From: Chryseosolibacter sp049791675
Lineage (GTDB): Bacteria > Bacteroidota > Bacteroidia > Cytophagales > Cyclobacteriaceae
Reading direction: 5' to 3'
NCBI GenBank assembly: GCA_049791675.1
Contig: JBARAD010000354.1
Span: forward strand, 37,436-101,435
DNA: 64,000 bases
Of the stretch, positions 56,570 through 64,000 are shown in pieces (positions within the stretch are counted from its first letter, which is position 1; each line of letters begins with the position of its first letter). The notes beneath the pieces are model-generated. The model saw nothing but the letters and a program-made list of their open reading frames with translations. It ran no database searches and was not told the DNA's origin. The translations under genes were made by a program, and so were the position numbers.

Positions 56570-57580
56570 TTAACCTTGCACAGGTTGCGCGTTGGATACC
56601 GCTGACGGCTGAACATTTTGGACGTTGTCAAGGAAATTCCAGGCAAGACTGCTTGCGCCAAGGATGGGTGCAGCCTGATTTTGAAGACCTGATGGCAACA
56701 CTTTCACTTTTCCGCGGAACAGCGGCATCAGATTCGCTTCCATATGGCGAATCGTTGGTTTGAAGATCAGATCGCCTGCGAGTGAAAGCCCACCAAATAA
56801 AAATATGGCCTCAGGATCGGTATGCACAACGGTCTCGGCGAGTTTCATTCCGAGGATACGTCCGGTGTACTCAAACGCAGCCAGCGCGACAATATCCCCA
56901 CGGACAGCAGCATCGGTAATCATTTTTGTATTCAGATTATCAAAACTGATCCCGCGAAGTTCGCTGTCTTCCAGGTGATCTGCGAGGAGTTTGTAGACGG
57001 TTCTGCGAATACCCGTAGCCGATACATAGGTTTCAAGACAACCGCGTTTTCCACAGTTGCAGAATCGTCCGGCGGGGTTTACGCTCGTGTGGCCAACTTC
57101 ACCTGCAATGCCGTGTTTCCCATTGAGCAATTGTCCATTGCAGACAAAGCCACTTCCCAATCCTGTACCGAGGGTGATAACGATAAAATCTTTCATTCCC
57201 TTCGCTGATCCGTAGACCATTTCTCCGACGGCGGCAGCGTTCGCATCATTGGTAATGATGGCGGGGATCTGAAATTCTTCCTTCAGCATATCGGCCAGCG
57301 GGATGATGCCCTTCCAGGGAAGATTCGTGGCGCGCTCGATCGTGCCCTTGTAATAATTTCCGTTCGCGGCGCCCACGCCGATGCCAACGATCTTGTGATC
57401 GCCCTTTACATTGGCAATCGCTTCGCGCAGTGCCAGGCACAAACCTTTGAAATACTCCCTGAATTCTTCGTATTGTGTAGTCTTGATGCTTCCCTGATAG
57501 ATGACCTGCCCGTCGCGGTCAACGATACCATACTTGGTGTTTGTTCCCCCAATATCAATCCCGATAGTTAGCTCTCTCAT
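56570..57580 (-). CDS. glk: ROK-family glucokinase
   Basis: A 336-residue ROK (repressor, ORF, kinase) family sugar kinase, most likely a glucokinase giving glucose 6-phosphate. Seen: the phosphate-binding IGIDIGGTNTKYG (6-18), catalytic Asp112 in ITNDANAAA, the second phosphate motif TLGTGLGSG, the sugar-binding EVGH (161-164), and the zinc site CNCGKRGC (174-181). No N-terminal DNA-binding domain is present, so it is the kinase and not the repressor type. It is the third gene of a minus-strand operon after pgi and pfkA, 13 bases behind pfkA, which strongly supports glucose phosphorylation as its role. The symbol follows function; ROK kinases can accept other hexoses. Confidence 0.9.
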   Translation of the reverse strand: MRELTIGIDIGGTNTKYGIVDRDGQVIYQGSIKTTQYEEFREYFKGLCLALREAIANVKGDHKIVGIGVGAANGNYYKGTIERATNLPWKGIIPLADMLKEEFQIPAIITNDANAAAVGEMVYGSAKGMKDFIVITLGTGLGSGFVCNGQLLNGKHGIAGEVGHTSVNPAGRFCNCGKRGCLETYVSATGIRRTVYKLLADHLEDSELRGISFDNLNTKMITDAAVRGDIVALAAFEYTGRILGMKLAETVVHTDPEAIFLFGGLSLAGDLIFKPTIRHMEANLMPLFRGKVKVLPSGLQNQAAPILGASSLAWNFLDNVQNVQPSAVSNAQPVQG

Positions 57581-57593
57581 GTCAACTTGATTT

Positions 57594-58580
57594 TTATATG
57601 GACAGAATTTTCGCGATCCGGATCGACTCCGGGTCTATCTCATGGTACTTTTGTGACATGATTGTATTGAAATCGTTGTATACAATCTTGTTGTCCTTCA
57701 CGCCGACCATTACATCCTTTCTGCCTTCGAGCAATCCCTCGATGGCCGCAATTCCCATTTTACTGGCAAGCACGCGGTCGAAATACGTGGGTGATCCCCC
57801 GCGTTGCAAGTGTCCGAGAATCGTTACTTTAATATCAAAATAAGACGACCGTTCAGCAACCCTTTTTGCCAGCGTATTGGCGTCTCCGATCTTCGAACCT
57901 TCCGCTACGACAATAAGATTGGATTTCTTACTCGTCTCTTTCTCCGCGCCGAGCATATTGAACAGCTCGTCAAAACTCAGCGACTCTTCCGGCAAAATGA
58001 TGGCAGTGGCTCCTCCGGCAATACCGCTGTTCACCGCGATGTATCCGGAATTTCTTCCCATCACCTCAATAAAGAACAACCGGTTGTGTGACAGCGCTGT
58101 GTCACGTATTTTGTCGATCGCCTCAACGGCTGTATTCGTGGCCGTGTCGTACCCGATGGTATAGTCCGTCCCCGGCAGGTCATTGTCGATCGTTCCCGGA
58201 ATACAGATGGATGGAAACTGGTACTCCTCATAGAATTTATGCAGGCCCGTAAAAGTTCCATCTCCACCGATCGCCACGAGCGCATCAATGCCTTCTTCCT
58301 TCAGATTTTCGTATGCCTTCTTTCTCCCTTCCGGCGTCCTGAATTCTTTGCTGCGCGCAGTCTTAAGAATGGTGCCGCCGCGTTGGATGATGTTACCGAC
58401 CGAACGGGGGCCAAGCTTCACCAGATCGCCTTCGATCATTCCTTCATAACCCCGCATGATGCCGTAAGCTTCCTTCTTATAGAAGGCACATGCACGGACC
58501 ACAGCGCGGATGGCAGCATTCATTCCCGGAGCGTCACCGCCGGAAGTAAAGACGCCGATTTTGCCGATTCTTTTCTCCAT
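57594..58580 (-). CDS. pfkA: ATP-dependent 6-phosphofructokinase
   Basis: A 328-residue phosphofructokinase of the bacterial PfkA family, which converts fructose 6-phosphate to fructose 1,6-bisphosphate in glycolysis. Motifs: IGVFTSGGDAPGMNAAIRA (8-26), GGDGTF (105-110) where Gly108 marks use of ATP and not pyrophosphate, the catalytic TIDND (130-134), and FIEVMGRNSGYIAV. Length is normal for the family (about 320). It lies between pgi (upstream, 61 bases) and the ROK kinase (downstream, 13 bases), all on the minus strand. Confidence 0.96.
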   Translation of the reverse strand: MEKRIGKIGVFTSGGDAPGMNAAIRAVVRACAFYKKEAYGIMRGYEGMIEGDLVKLGPRSVGNIIQRGGTILKTARSKEFRTPEGRKKAYENLKEEGIDALVAIGGDGTFTGLHKFYEEYQFPSICIPGTIDNDLPGTDYTIGYDTATNTAVEAIDKIRDTALSHNRLFFIEVMGRNSGYIAVNSGIAGGATAIILPEESLSFDELFNMLGAEKETSKKSNLIVVAEGSKIGDANTLAKRVAERSSYFDIKVTILGHLQRGGSPTYFDRVLASKMGIAAIEGLLEGRKDVMVGVKDNKIVYNDFNTIMSQKYHEIDPESIRIAKILSI

Positions 58581-58641
58581 GAAAAACTTAAAAATTCGTT
58601 AAAATTACGGGATGTGTTTCACTTTACCATAAACTATTTAA

Positions 58642-60291
58642 TCAGCTGAATTTCAAACGTTTGAAATAGTTGATTAACCCATTCGTCGACCCGTCGTGAC
58701 CGGCGACAGGGGCAGGGGCCTGCAGTTCCGGAAGGATCTTCTTTGCCAGCACTTTGCCCAGTTCCACGCCCCATTGATCGAAACTGAAGATATTCCAGAT
58801 AACGCCCTGCACGAATATTTTGTGTTCATAGAGGGCAAGGAGCGATCCGAGTGTGCGCGGCGTCAACTGCCGGAAGAGAATGCTGTTGCTGGGCCTGTTG
58901 CCTTCAAAAACCCGGAATGGCAAATGAAAGTTGACATCCGTTTCTGACATCGATCCGGCAAGCTCTGCCCTCACTTCCTCCGCGGTTTTTCCGGACATAA
59001 GCGCTTCGGTCTGCGCAAAGAAATTGGAGAGCAACTTATCGTGATGATCGCCAATCGGATTGTGGCTGATGGCGGGTGCGATGAAATCACAGGGGATCAT
59101 TTTGGTGCCCTGATGGATAAGCTGATAAAAGGCGTGCTGCCCGTTGGTGCCGGGCTCACCCCAGATGACGGGACCAGTCTGATACATTACCGGGTTGCCT
59201 GTGCGGTCGATGGATTTTCCGTTGCTCTCCATATTGCCCTGCTGAAAGTACGCGGCAAAACGGTGCAGATATTGGTCGTATGGCAAGATCGCCTCTGAGC
59301 CCGCGCCGAAGAAGTTATTGTACCATATTCCAACCAGTGCGAGCACAACAGGCAAGTTCTTTTCAAAAGGAGCCTCCTGAAAATGTTTGTCCATGGCATG
59401 ACCCCCTTCGAGCAGTTGCACGAAATTGTCAAAACCAATGGTGCAAACAATGGAAAGACCGATGGAGGACCACAATGAGTAACGTCCGCCAACCCAATCC
59501 CAGAATACAAACATATTTTCCGGCGCGATACCGAATCTGGTAACGGCCTCCTGGTTGGTGGATACCGCTACAAAGTGTTTGGCCACTTCACCTTTATTGC
59601 CTGATTTTTCAAGGAACCATGCACGCGCAGTTTCTGCGTTCGTCATCGTTTCCTGTGTCGTAAAAGTCTTGGACGCGATAATAAAGAGCGTCGTCTCCGG
59701 ATCGACAGCCTTCAACGTCTCGGCTATATGCGTCCCATCCACGTTGGAAACAAACCAGGGTTTGATGTTAGTCCAGTACGGACGAAGCGCCTCCGTCACC
59801 ATCACGGGGCCGAGGTCGGATCCGCCAATCCCGATATTCACGATGGATCGGATGGGTTTACCCGTGTACCCCTTCCAGGCGCCACTGCGGATCCGCTCAC
59901 TGAAATCTTTCATTTGTCCGAGTACGCGGTTCACTTCCGGCATGACGTCTTCACCGTCGACCTTCACTGGCGTGTTGGACCGGTTGCGCAGGGCAGTATG
60001 CAGCACCGAACGGTTCTCGGTCTGGTTGATCTTTTCACCGCGGAACATTCCGTCAATGGCCTTCTTCAATTCCATCTCCTGCGCAAGCTGAAGCAACAGC
60101 CGCATCGCCTCCTCATTGAGAATGTTCTTGGAATAGTCGACCAGTATATCTTCAAACTGAAGGCTGAATTTCTTAAACCTTTCCGGATCTTCATGAAACA
60201 ATTCCCGCATGTGGGTGGCCTGCAGGGTCAAGAAGATCATTTCAAGTTTTTGCCAGGCCGCAGTCTCAATGGGATTCATGGTAGGTAGCAT
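58642..60291 (-). CDS. pgi: Glucose-6-phosphate isomerase
   Basis: A phosphoglucose isomerase (549 residues from the ATG at 60291; an ATG two codons upstream at 60297 and one four codons downstream at 60279 also exist). It interconverts glucose 6-phosphate and fructose 6-phosphate. Motifs: the phosphate-binding IVNIGIGGSDLGPVM, the classic DWVGGRYSLWSSIG signature, QQGNMESNGKS, and GTNGQHAFYQLIHQG with the catalytic region, plus SFDQWGVELGK near the end. The downstream genes are pfkA and ROK glucokinase, giving an upper-glycolysis operon. A hairpin terminator of tex precedes it, so it probably has its own promoter in 60298-60325, though none is recognised. Confidence 0.97.
   Translation of the reverse strand: MLPTMNPIETAAWQKLEMIFLTLQATHMRELFHEDPERFKKFSLQFEDILVDYSKNILNEEAMRLLLQLAQEMELKKAIDGMFRGEKINQTENRSVLHTALRNRSNTPVKVDGEDVMPEVNRVLGQMKDFSERIRSGAWKGYTGKPIRSIVNIGIGGSDLGPVMVTEALRPYWTNIKPWFVSNVDGTHIAETLKAVDPETTLFIIASKTFTTQETMTNAETARAWFLEKSGNKGEVAKHFVAVSTNQEAVTRFGIAPENMFVFWDWVGGRYSLWSSIGLSIVCTIGFDNFVQLLEGGHAMDKHFQEAPFEKNLPVVLALVGIWYNNFFGAGSEAILPYDQYLHRFAAYFQQGNMESNGKSIDRTGNPVMYQTGPVIWGEPGTNGQHAFYQLIHQGTKMIPCDFIAPAISHNPIGDHHDKLLSNFFAQTEALMSGKTAEEVRAELAGSMSETDVNFHLPFRVFEGNRPSNSILFRQLTPRTLGSLLALYEHKIFVQGVIWNIFSFDQWGVELGKVLAKKILPELQAPAPVAGHDGSTNGLINYFKRLKFS
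58650..58667. repeat. 18-bp perfect palindrome at the 3' end of pgi
   Basis: atttcaaacgtttgaaat reads the same on both strands. It covers the last codons of pgi and overlaps two further small inverted repeats (ttaatca at 58638 with tgattaa at 58671; aactattt at 58632 with aaatagtt at 58664). It may fold in the pgi-pfkA messenger or bind a dimeric protein; being inside codons, it may also be chance. Confidence 0.5.
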
Positions 60292-60324
60292 ACACATTAG
60301 GGTTTGAACGGAAACATATCGAAG

Positions 60325-60355
60325 TAAAAAGGATGCTGCACCGCAGTGAGCATCC
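60325..60355 (-). terminator. Intrinsic terminator of tex
   Basis: Read on the minus strand, ggatgct and agcatcc (60349-60355 and 60331-60337) form a 7-bp stem around an 11-nt GC-rich loop, followed by TTTTTAC. It lies 8 bases after the tex stop and separates tex from pgi. Confidence 0.8.
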
Positions 60356-60363
60356 CTTCATTC

Positions 60364-62628
60364 TTATTTCTTGAATTTGTTTAGCAGCATCGCCAGCTTG
60401 TCTTCCATGCTGACTTCCTTTTCCTTCGGTTTCTGGGCCTTCGGTTTATTGCCCTTGGCTGGAAGTGCACCGGGTTCGGCAAAAGGATCGCTCTTCATCG
60501 AGAGGCCTATACGCTTCCGCGGCACGTCCACTTCGACTATTGTTACCATGACTTTCTGCTGAACTGTAACAGCCTCCTTGGGATCCTTAATGAATTTATC
60601 GGAGAGATGACTGATGTGTACGAGACCATCCTGGTGTACGCCGATATCCACAAAAGCACCGAAGTTAGTAACGTTGGTGACGATGCCGGGAAGTTTCATT
60701 CCGATCTTCAGATCCTGGATGGCATTTACACCTTCGGTGAAACTGAATACTTCAAAAGTCTCGCGCGGATCACGACCCGGTTTTTCGAGTTCACTCAGAA
60801 TATCGGTAAGGGTGGGGAGGCCGACCTTTCCGGTAATGTATTTCTTAAGATCAAGTTGCTTTCTCAGTTCGGTGCTGGTCATCAGGTCCTTTACGGAACA
60901 GCCGATATCCTGCGCCATCTTCTCAACGATGGGATAGCTTTCAGGGTGCACGGCGCTTGCATCCAAGGGATTGGAACCCTGATGGATGCGAAGAAATCCC
61001 GCCGCCTGCTCAAATACTTTCTCGCCGAGGCGGGGTACCTGCATCAATGAGTCCCGGCTTTTGAACGGACCGTTTTGATTGCGGTATTCGACAATATTCT
61101 TGGCCAGGGATGAACTTAGACCGGATACATATTGCAATAGTTCCTTGCTGGCGGTGTTGATCTCCACGCCCACAGAGTTAACGCAACTCATCACGACGTC
61201 ATCAAGTCCCTGCTTTAGTTTGATCTGATCAACATCGTGCTGATATTGTCCTACGCCGATGGATTTCGGATCGATCTTCACCAGTTCAGCAAGCGGATCC
61301 ATCAGTCTTCGTCCGATGGAGACAGCGCCCCTCACCGTGACGTCCTTGTCCGGGAATTCATCACGTGCAGCTTCCGATGCAGAGTACACGGAGGCTCCGC
61401 TTTCATTTACCATCGCTATCAGCACCTTGTTGCTGAGGCCGATGTTCCTGACAAATGCTTCGGTTTCCCTGCTGGCGGTACCGTTGCCGATGGCGATCGC
61501 TTCGATGTCAAATTTCTCCACCAGCGATTTTACAATGGCGGCGGATTTGGTTGTCTCCCGCTGTGGTTCATTGGGAAAAATAGCCTCATAATGCAGCAGC
61601 TTTCCCTGACGGTCGAGGCAAACGAGTTTACAGCCCGACCTGAATCCCGGATCAAGGGCAAGCACGTTCTTCTGACCGAGTGGAGCAGACAGGAGAAGCT
61701 CCTTCAGATTGGAAGCAAAAACCTTGATGGCTTCTTCATCAGCCTTGATCTTCGACTCCATCCTGATCTCGGTTTCGAGAGACGGTCTCAGCAAACGTTT
61801 ATACGAATCCTTGATCGCCAGTCTCACCTGCTCAGCAGATGGATTTTCCTTTTTGATGAATTGTCTTTCAAGCGTGTTGATCACACCTTCTTCGGGAGGA
61901 AAAATATCCAGTGCCAGGATGCTTTCCTTTTCACCACGCCGGAGTGCGAGCAGGCGATGGGAGGGCGTTTTCGAAATCGGCTCCTTCCATTCGAAATAGT
62001 CTTTATACTTTACACCTTCTGTTTCTTTTCCTTTAAGGACTTTCGATTCAACGACACCCTCTTTCCAAAACAACTCGCGAACATTTTTGCGGCTTTCCGG
62101 ATTTTCGCTGATCCACTCGGCGATGATATCACGGGCACCATCCAGTGCTTCCTGAAAATCGTTGACACCTTTTTCCGCATCGACGAATGTACCGGCAAAG
62201 TCACCGACGTTGAAGGTCTCCTGCTCGAAAAGCTTCTGGGCCAGGGGCTCAAGACCTTTTTCCTTGGCAACCGATGCCCTGGTCTTGCGCTTCGGCTTGA
62301 AGGGAAGGTAGATGTCTTCCAGCTCTGCCAGGGAGACGGCGACAACAATTTGTTGCATCAGGTCCGGCGTGAGCTTGCCTTGCTTCTCGATCGAGGAAAT
62401 AACAGCCTCCCTGCGCTTGTCCAGTTCGCGGAGCTGCTCCAGACGGTCCCGCACATTGGCAATCATCACTTCATCCATGCTGCCGGTTAGTTCCTTCCGG
62501 TAGCGGGAAATGAACGGTATCGTTGCACCTTCAGAGAGAAGATCCGCGACCGCTTTTACGTTCTTGTGTTGAAGTGAAAATTCACGGGTAATCTGCTCAA
62601 TCCAGCGCGAAATATTTTCTTGTTCCAT
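60364..62628 (-). CDS. tex: Tex-family RNA-binding transcription accessory protein
   Basis: A 754-residue Tex protein, a conserved cytoplasmic nucleic-acid-binding factor. Domain order as in the family: N-terminal helical part with ATIPFISRYRKELTGSMDE (about 31-49), a YqgF/RNase-H-like domain (about 325-455, VLALDPGFRSGCKLVCLD), helix-hairpin-helix parts (about 490-590, GVEINTASKELLQYVSGLS, SLMQVPRLGEKVFEQAAGFLRI), and a C-terminal S1 domain (about 645-715, PGIVTNVTNFGAFVDIGVHQDGLVHIS by its core). Length is normal. A Bacteroidota-type promoter is found directly upstream. Its neighbours are housekeeping genes. Confidence 0.97.
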   Translation of the reverse strand: MEQENISRWIEQITREFSLQHKNVKAVADLLSEGATIPFISRYRKELTGSMDEVMIANVRDRLEQLRELDKRREAVISSIEKQGKLTPDLMQQIVVAVSLAELEDIYLPFKPKRKTRASVAKEKGLEPLAQKLFEQETFNVGDFAGTFVDAEKGVNDFQEALDGARDIIAEWISENPESRKNVRELFWKEGVVESKVLKGKETEGVKYKDYFEWKEPISKTPSHRLLALRRGEKESILALDIFPPEEGVINTLERQFIKKENPSAEQVRLAIKDSYKRLLRPSLETEIRMESKIKADEEAIKVFASNLKELLLSAPLGQKNVLALDPGFRSGCKLVCLDRQGKLLHYEAIFPNEPQRETTKSAAIVKSLVEKFDIEAIAIGNGTASRETEAFVRNIGLSNKVLIAMVNESGASVYSASEAARDEFPDKDVTVRGAVSIGRRLMDPLAELVKIDPKSIGVGQYQHDVDQIKLKQGLDDVVMSCVNSVGVEINTASKELLQYVSGLSSSLAKNIVEYRNQNGPFKSRDSLMQVPRLGEKVFEQAAGFLRIHQGSNPLDASAVHPESYPIVEKMAQDIGCSVKDLMTSTELRKQLDLKKYITGKVGLPTLTDILSELEKPGRDPRETFEVFSFTEGVNAIQDLKIGMKLPGIVTNVTNFGAFVDIGVHQDGLVHISHLSDKFIKDPKEAVTVQQKVMVTIVEVDVPRKRIGLSMKSDPFAEPGALPAKGNKPKAQKPKEKEVSMEDKLAMLLNKFKK

Positions 62629-62644
62629 AGCTCTATAGGGGAGG

Positions 62645-62674
62645 CAAAAATAGAATAAGCATATTAACCTGCAA
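62645..62674 (-). promoter_or_regulatory. Bacteroidota-type promoter of tex
   Basis: On the minus strand, TTG (62674-62672) is followed after exactly 19 bases by TATTTTTG (62652-62645), matching the phylum consensus TTG-N19-TAnnTTTG. The tex ATG is 16 bases downstream, implying a very short leader. Confidence 0.85.
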
Positions 62675-62713
62675 TAGCGTATTTTTTATATAATTGAGGG
62701 ATAGACCTTTAAA

Positions 62714-63130
62714 ATGAATAAAAAACGCGTTGCTTTAATTGCGCATGACCATAAAAAGGACGAATTGGTTGAATGGGCTGTCTTCAACAGGTTCCGGCTG
62801 GCCGAATGCGAGCTGTATGCGACCGGTACAACCGGCGGTTTACTGGAAAAAGCACTTGGGTTGCCCATTACAAAACTCCAAAGCGGACCCTTCGGCGGCG
62901 ACCAGCAGATCGGTGCGCTGATCACAGAAGGGAAAGCAGATGTTCTGATTTTTTTTTGGGATCCATTGCATCCGCTTCCGCATGACCAGGATATCAAGGC
63001 GCTGCTGCGCATCGCCGTACTCTGGAATATCCCGGTGGCCTGCAACCGGACTACCGCCGATTACATGATCTCCTCGCCGCTGTTCTTTGGCGACTACGAA
63101 CGCAAGATGCCTGATTTAAGAATCCACTGA
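62714..63130 (+). CDS. mgsA: Methylglyoxal synthase
   Basis: A 138-residue methylglyoxal synthase, which converts dihydroxyacetone phosphate to methylglyoxal and phosphate, bypassing lower glycolysis when phosphate is scarce. Active-site residues are in place: His11 in LIAHDHKK, the phosphate loop TGTTG (37-41), Asp63 in SGPFGGDQQIGA, Asp83 in FFWDP and His90 in PHDQD. Length is normal (about 150 in E. coli). It is divergent from tex, 85 bases away; the upper-glycolysis operon is nearby. Confidence 0.96.
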   Translation: MNKKRVALIAHDHKKDELVEWAVFNRFRLAECELYATGTTGGLLEKALGLPITKLQSGPFGGDQQIGALITEGKADVLIFFWDPLHPLPHDQDIKALLRIAVLWNIPVACNRTTADYMISSPLFFGDYERKMPDLRIH

Positions 63131-63170
63131 AACCGGAAGATAGAATAAGGAATGAACGCGTGAAAAGCTG

Positions 63171-63590
63171 CTAACCTCCAACTGTTTTCCGAAGTACATC
63201 CACCAGCCCGTGCCAAAGGGAGTTCAGTTCCTGGATGTCATCAAAATCCGAATAATCCGTCACTTTCAAAAACACGGATTGTGTGAGGTCATTAAACTCC
63301 AGACGAAGTTCAAAGTAGGAGGGGTCCTGTTCTTCTTCCTTGGTCTCAGGCAGGAACTCAAACCGTGCAAAGTGATTGGTTCTGTAAGCAACCAGTTTGG
63401 CCTTGTGCTCCTCGTTATCCCAGAAAAAAGTGAAGACTTTGCTCTCGTTGTTGATTTTCACATCATCTGCAAACCATTCAGACAGGCCTGACGCACTTTG
63501 CAGATAGGGGTAGAGCATTTTGATGGAGGCATGGACCTCGTAATCTGCAGTGAATAATTTCTTTTTCTTCGTCATTTGCATAGTCCCCAT
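63171..63590 (-). CDS. START-like (AHSA1/SRPBCC superfamily) domain protein
   Basis: A 139-residue small cytoplasmic protein of the START-like type that is widespread in Bacteroidota. It has the START/SRPBCC outline: MTKKKKLFTADYEVHASIKM, LYPYLQSASGLSEWFADDV, FTFFWDNEEHKAKL and FLKVTDYSDFD, ending in a long helix. The start at 63590 is chosen because aggaggtgat, an ideal Shine-Dalgarno sequence, stands right before it; the frame is open to 63680 but has no other support there. Met at 63581 and 63575 are alternatives. Function unknown; it may bind a hydrophobic ligand or a protein partner. Confidence 0.85.
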   Translation of the reverse strand: MGTMQMTKKKKLFTADYEVHASIKMLYPYLQSASGLSEWFADDVKINNESKVFTFFWDNEEHKAKLVAYRTNHFARFEFLPETKEEEQDPSYFELRLEFNDLTQSVFLKVTDYSDFDDIQELNSLWHGLVDVLRKTVGG

Positions 63591-63810
63591 ATCACCTCCT
63601 CTTTCGCTTAATATATATAAATTATCCCAATCAAAAAAAAATGAAAGGATAAAGCGCGGACAAAGCCGAATACATCTCATCTCCGGTCTGCGCCATCAAT
63701 CTGGCCGTGTGAAGTTGCCCGCCAGGGGCTTTTCAGAAATTAATCCAACAATAATTTAAGGGTCGCGCATAAAAATTCGCGCTACTGCTTTCTTTTTGCC
63801 CGCAACTTTG

Positions 63811-63818
63811 TAAGTTTG
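63811..63818 (+). promoter_or_regulatory. Candidate -7 box for the tRNA-Met gene
   Basis: TAAGTTTG matches the Bacteroidota -7 consensus TAnnTTTG and lies 17 bases before the tRNA. The nearest TTG (63796-63798) is only 12 bases upstream, shorter than usual, so the -33 part is uncertain. Confidence 0.55.
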
Positions 63819-63835
63819 CGCCTCCAAAAAACAAT

Positions 63836-63909
63836 GGCGCGGTAGCTCAGGTGGTTAGAGCGTTGGATTCATAACCCAAAGGTCGGGGGTTCAACTCCCC
63901 CCCGCGCTA
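63836..63909 (+). tRNA. tRNA-Met (anticodon CAT)
   Basis: The 74-nt sequence folds into a cloverleaf: acceptor arms ggcgcgg / ccgcgct (with a terminal G-U), D-stem gctc / gagc, anticodon loop ttcataa with CAT at 63870-63872, and T-arm ggggg-ttcaact-ccccc. CCA is not encoded. The non-initiator acceptor (paired first base) and D-arm favour the elongator form, although tRNA-Ile with a modified CAT cannot be ruled out by sequence alone. Confidence 0.93.
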
Positions 63910-63992
63910 CAAAGAAGACACTCATCAATCACTGCGTGGACGGGGATTCAACTCCCCGCGCTACAAGAAGACACTCATCAATCACTGCGTGG
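63884..63992 (+). repeat. Direct repeat of the tRNA-Met 3' end and its downstream flank
   Basis: Copy 1 (about 63884-63939) covers the T-arm, acceptor 3' side and 30 bases beyond the tRNA. Copy 2 (63941-63992) repeats it: cgggg, ttcaactcccc, gcgctac, and then the same 28 bases (63912-63939 equals 63965-63992). Copy 2 differs only by shortened C and A runs and one inserted base order in the T-stem. It has no 5' tRNA half and cannot be a gene. Such partial tRNA copies arise by tandem duplication or by integration at the tRNA 3' end. Confidence 0.9.
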
Positions 63993-64000
63993 TTTCATAT

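Noticed and set aside
61237..62490. 417-residue plus-strand open frame inside tex
   Set aside because: Antisense shadow of the conserved tex gene; composition is typical of a complement frame and no domain is seen.
63941..63992. Second tRNA gene or CRISPR-like repeat at the right end
   Set aside because: Only the 3' half of a tRNA is present and there are just two copies with no spacer pattern; best seen as a partial duplication.

Overview
The window is chromosomal DNA of a free-living Bacteroidota, most likely of the order Cytophagales. Four SusC/SusD pairs (the first cut by the window edge), a type B T9SS sorting domain, a START-like protein typical of the phylum, and a textbook Bacteroidota promoter (TTG, 19 nt, TATTTTTG) in front of tex all point there. 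Species cannot be named from the sequence.

About 85 percent of the window (2-54721) is a large accessory catabolic region. Region 1 (2-3800) is a SusC/SusD pair. Region 2 (3949-11730) is a dense plus-strand array: two amidohydrolase-fold genes, a Tat-exported DegT-type PLP enzyme, two more amidohydrolase-fold genes in mirrored order, then an azurin-like cupredoxin fusion and a sugar-dehydrogenase-like propeller lipoprotein. Region 3 (12007-16987) has a fifth amidohydrolase with a leftover DegT C-terminus behind it, a leaderless propeller, a lipoprotein propeller with HEAT-like repeats, and a HiPIP. Region 4 (17165-32341) has SusC/SusD, two neutral-ceramidase-fold proteins, a Kelch protein, two esterase-like hydrolases (one a double-domain fusion), a ThuA protein and a Gfo/Idh/MocA oxidoreductase. 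Region 5 (32475-42412) is an ECF sigma/FecR pair next to a transducer-type SusC with an STN domain, its SusD, and two tandem ceramidase-fold paralogues, closed by a strong terminator. Region 6 (42590-54721) has a YtcJ-type amidohydrolase, a second Tat-exported DegT protein, a fourth SusC/SusD pair, a DUF1080 protein and a propeller fused to cytochrome c.

Taken together these genes describe uptake of one or more complex (probably sugar-containing, perhaps acylated or aminated) molecules through SusCD, and cell-envelope processing by esterases, amidohydrolases, ceramidase-fold enzymes, periplasmic oxidation and 3-keto-glycoside hydrolysis. The three oxidase-like propeller loci each carry a different electron carrier: copper, HiPIP or heme. 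The substrate is not evident.

The right end (54770-64000) is mostly housekeeping: a T9SS-secreted repeat protein, a minus-strand upper-glycolysis operon (pgi, pfkA, ROK glucokinase), tex, mgsA, a START-like protein and an elongator tRNA-Met whose 3' end and flank are duplicated directly downstream, resembling an attachment-site scar or boundary.
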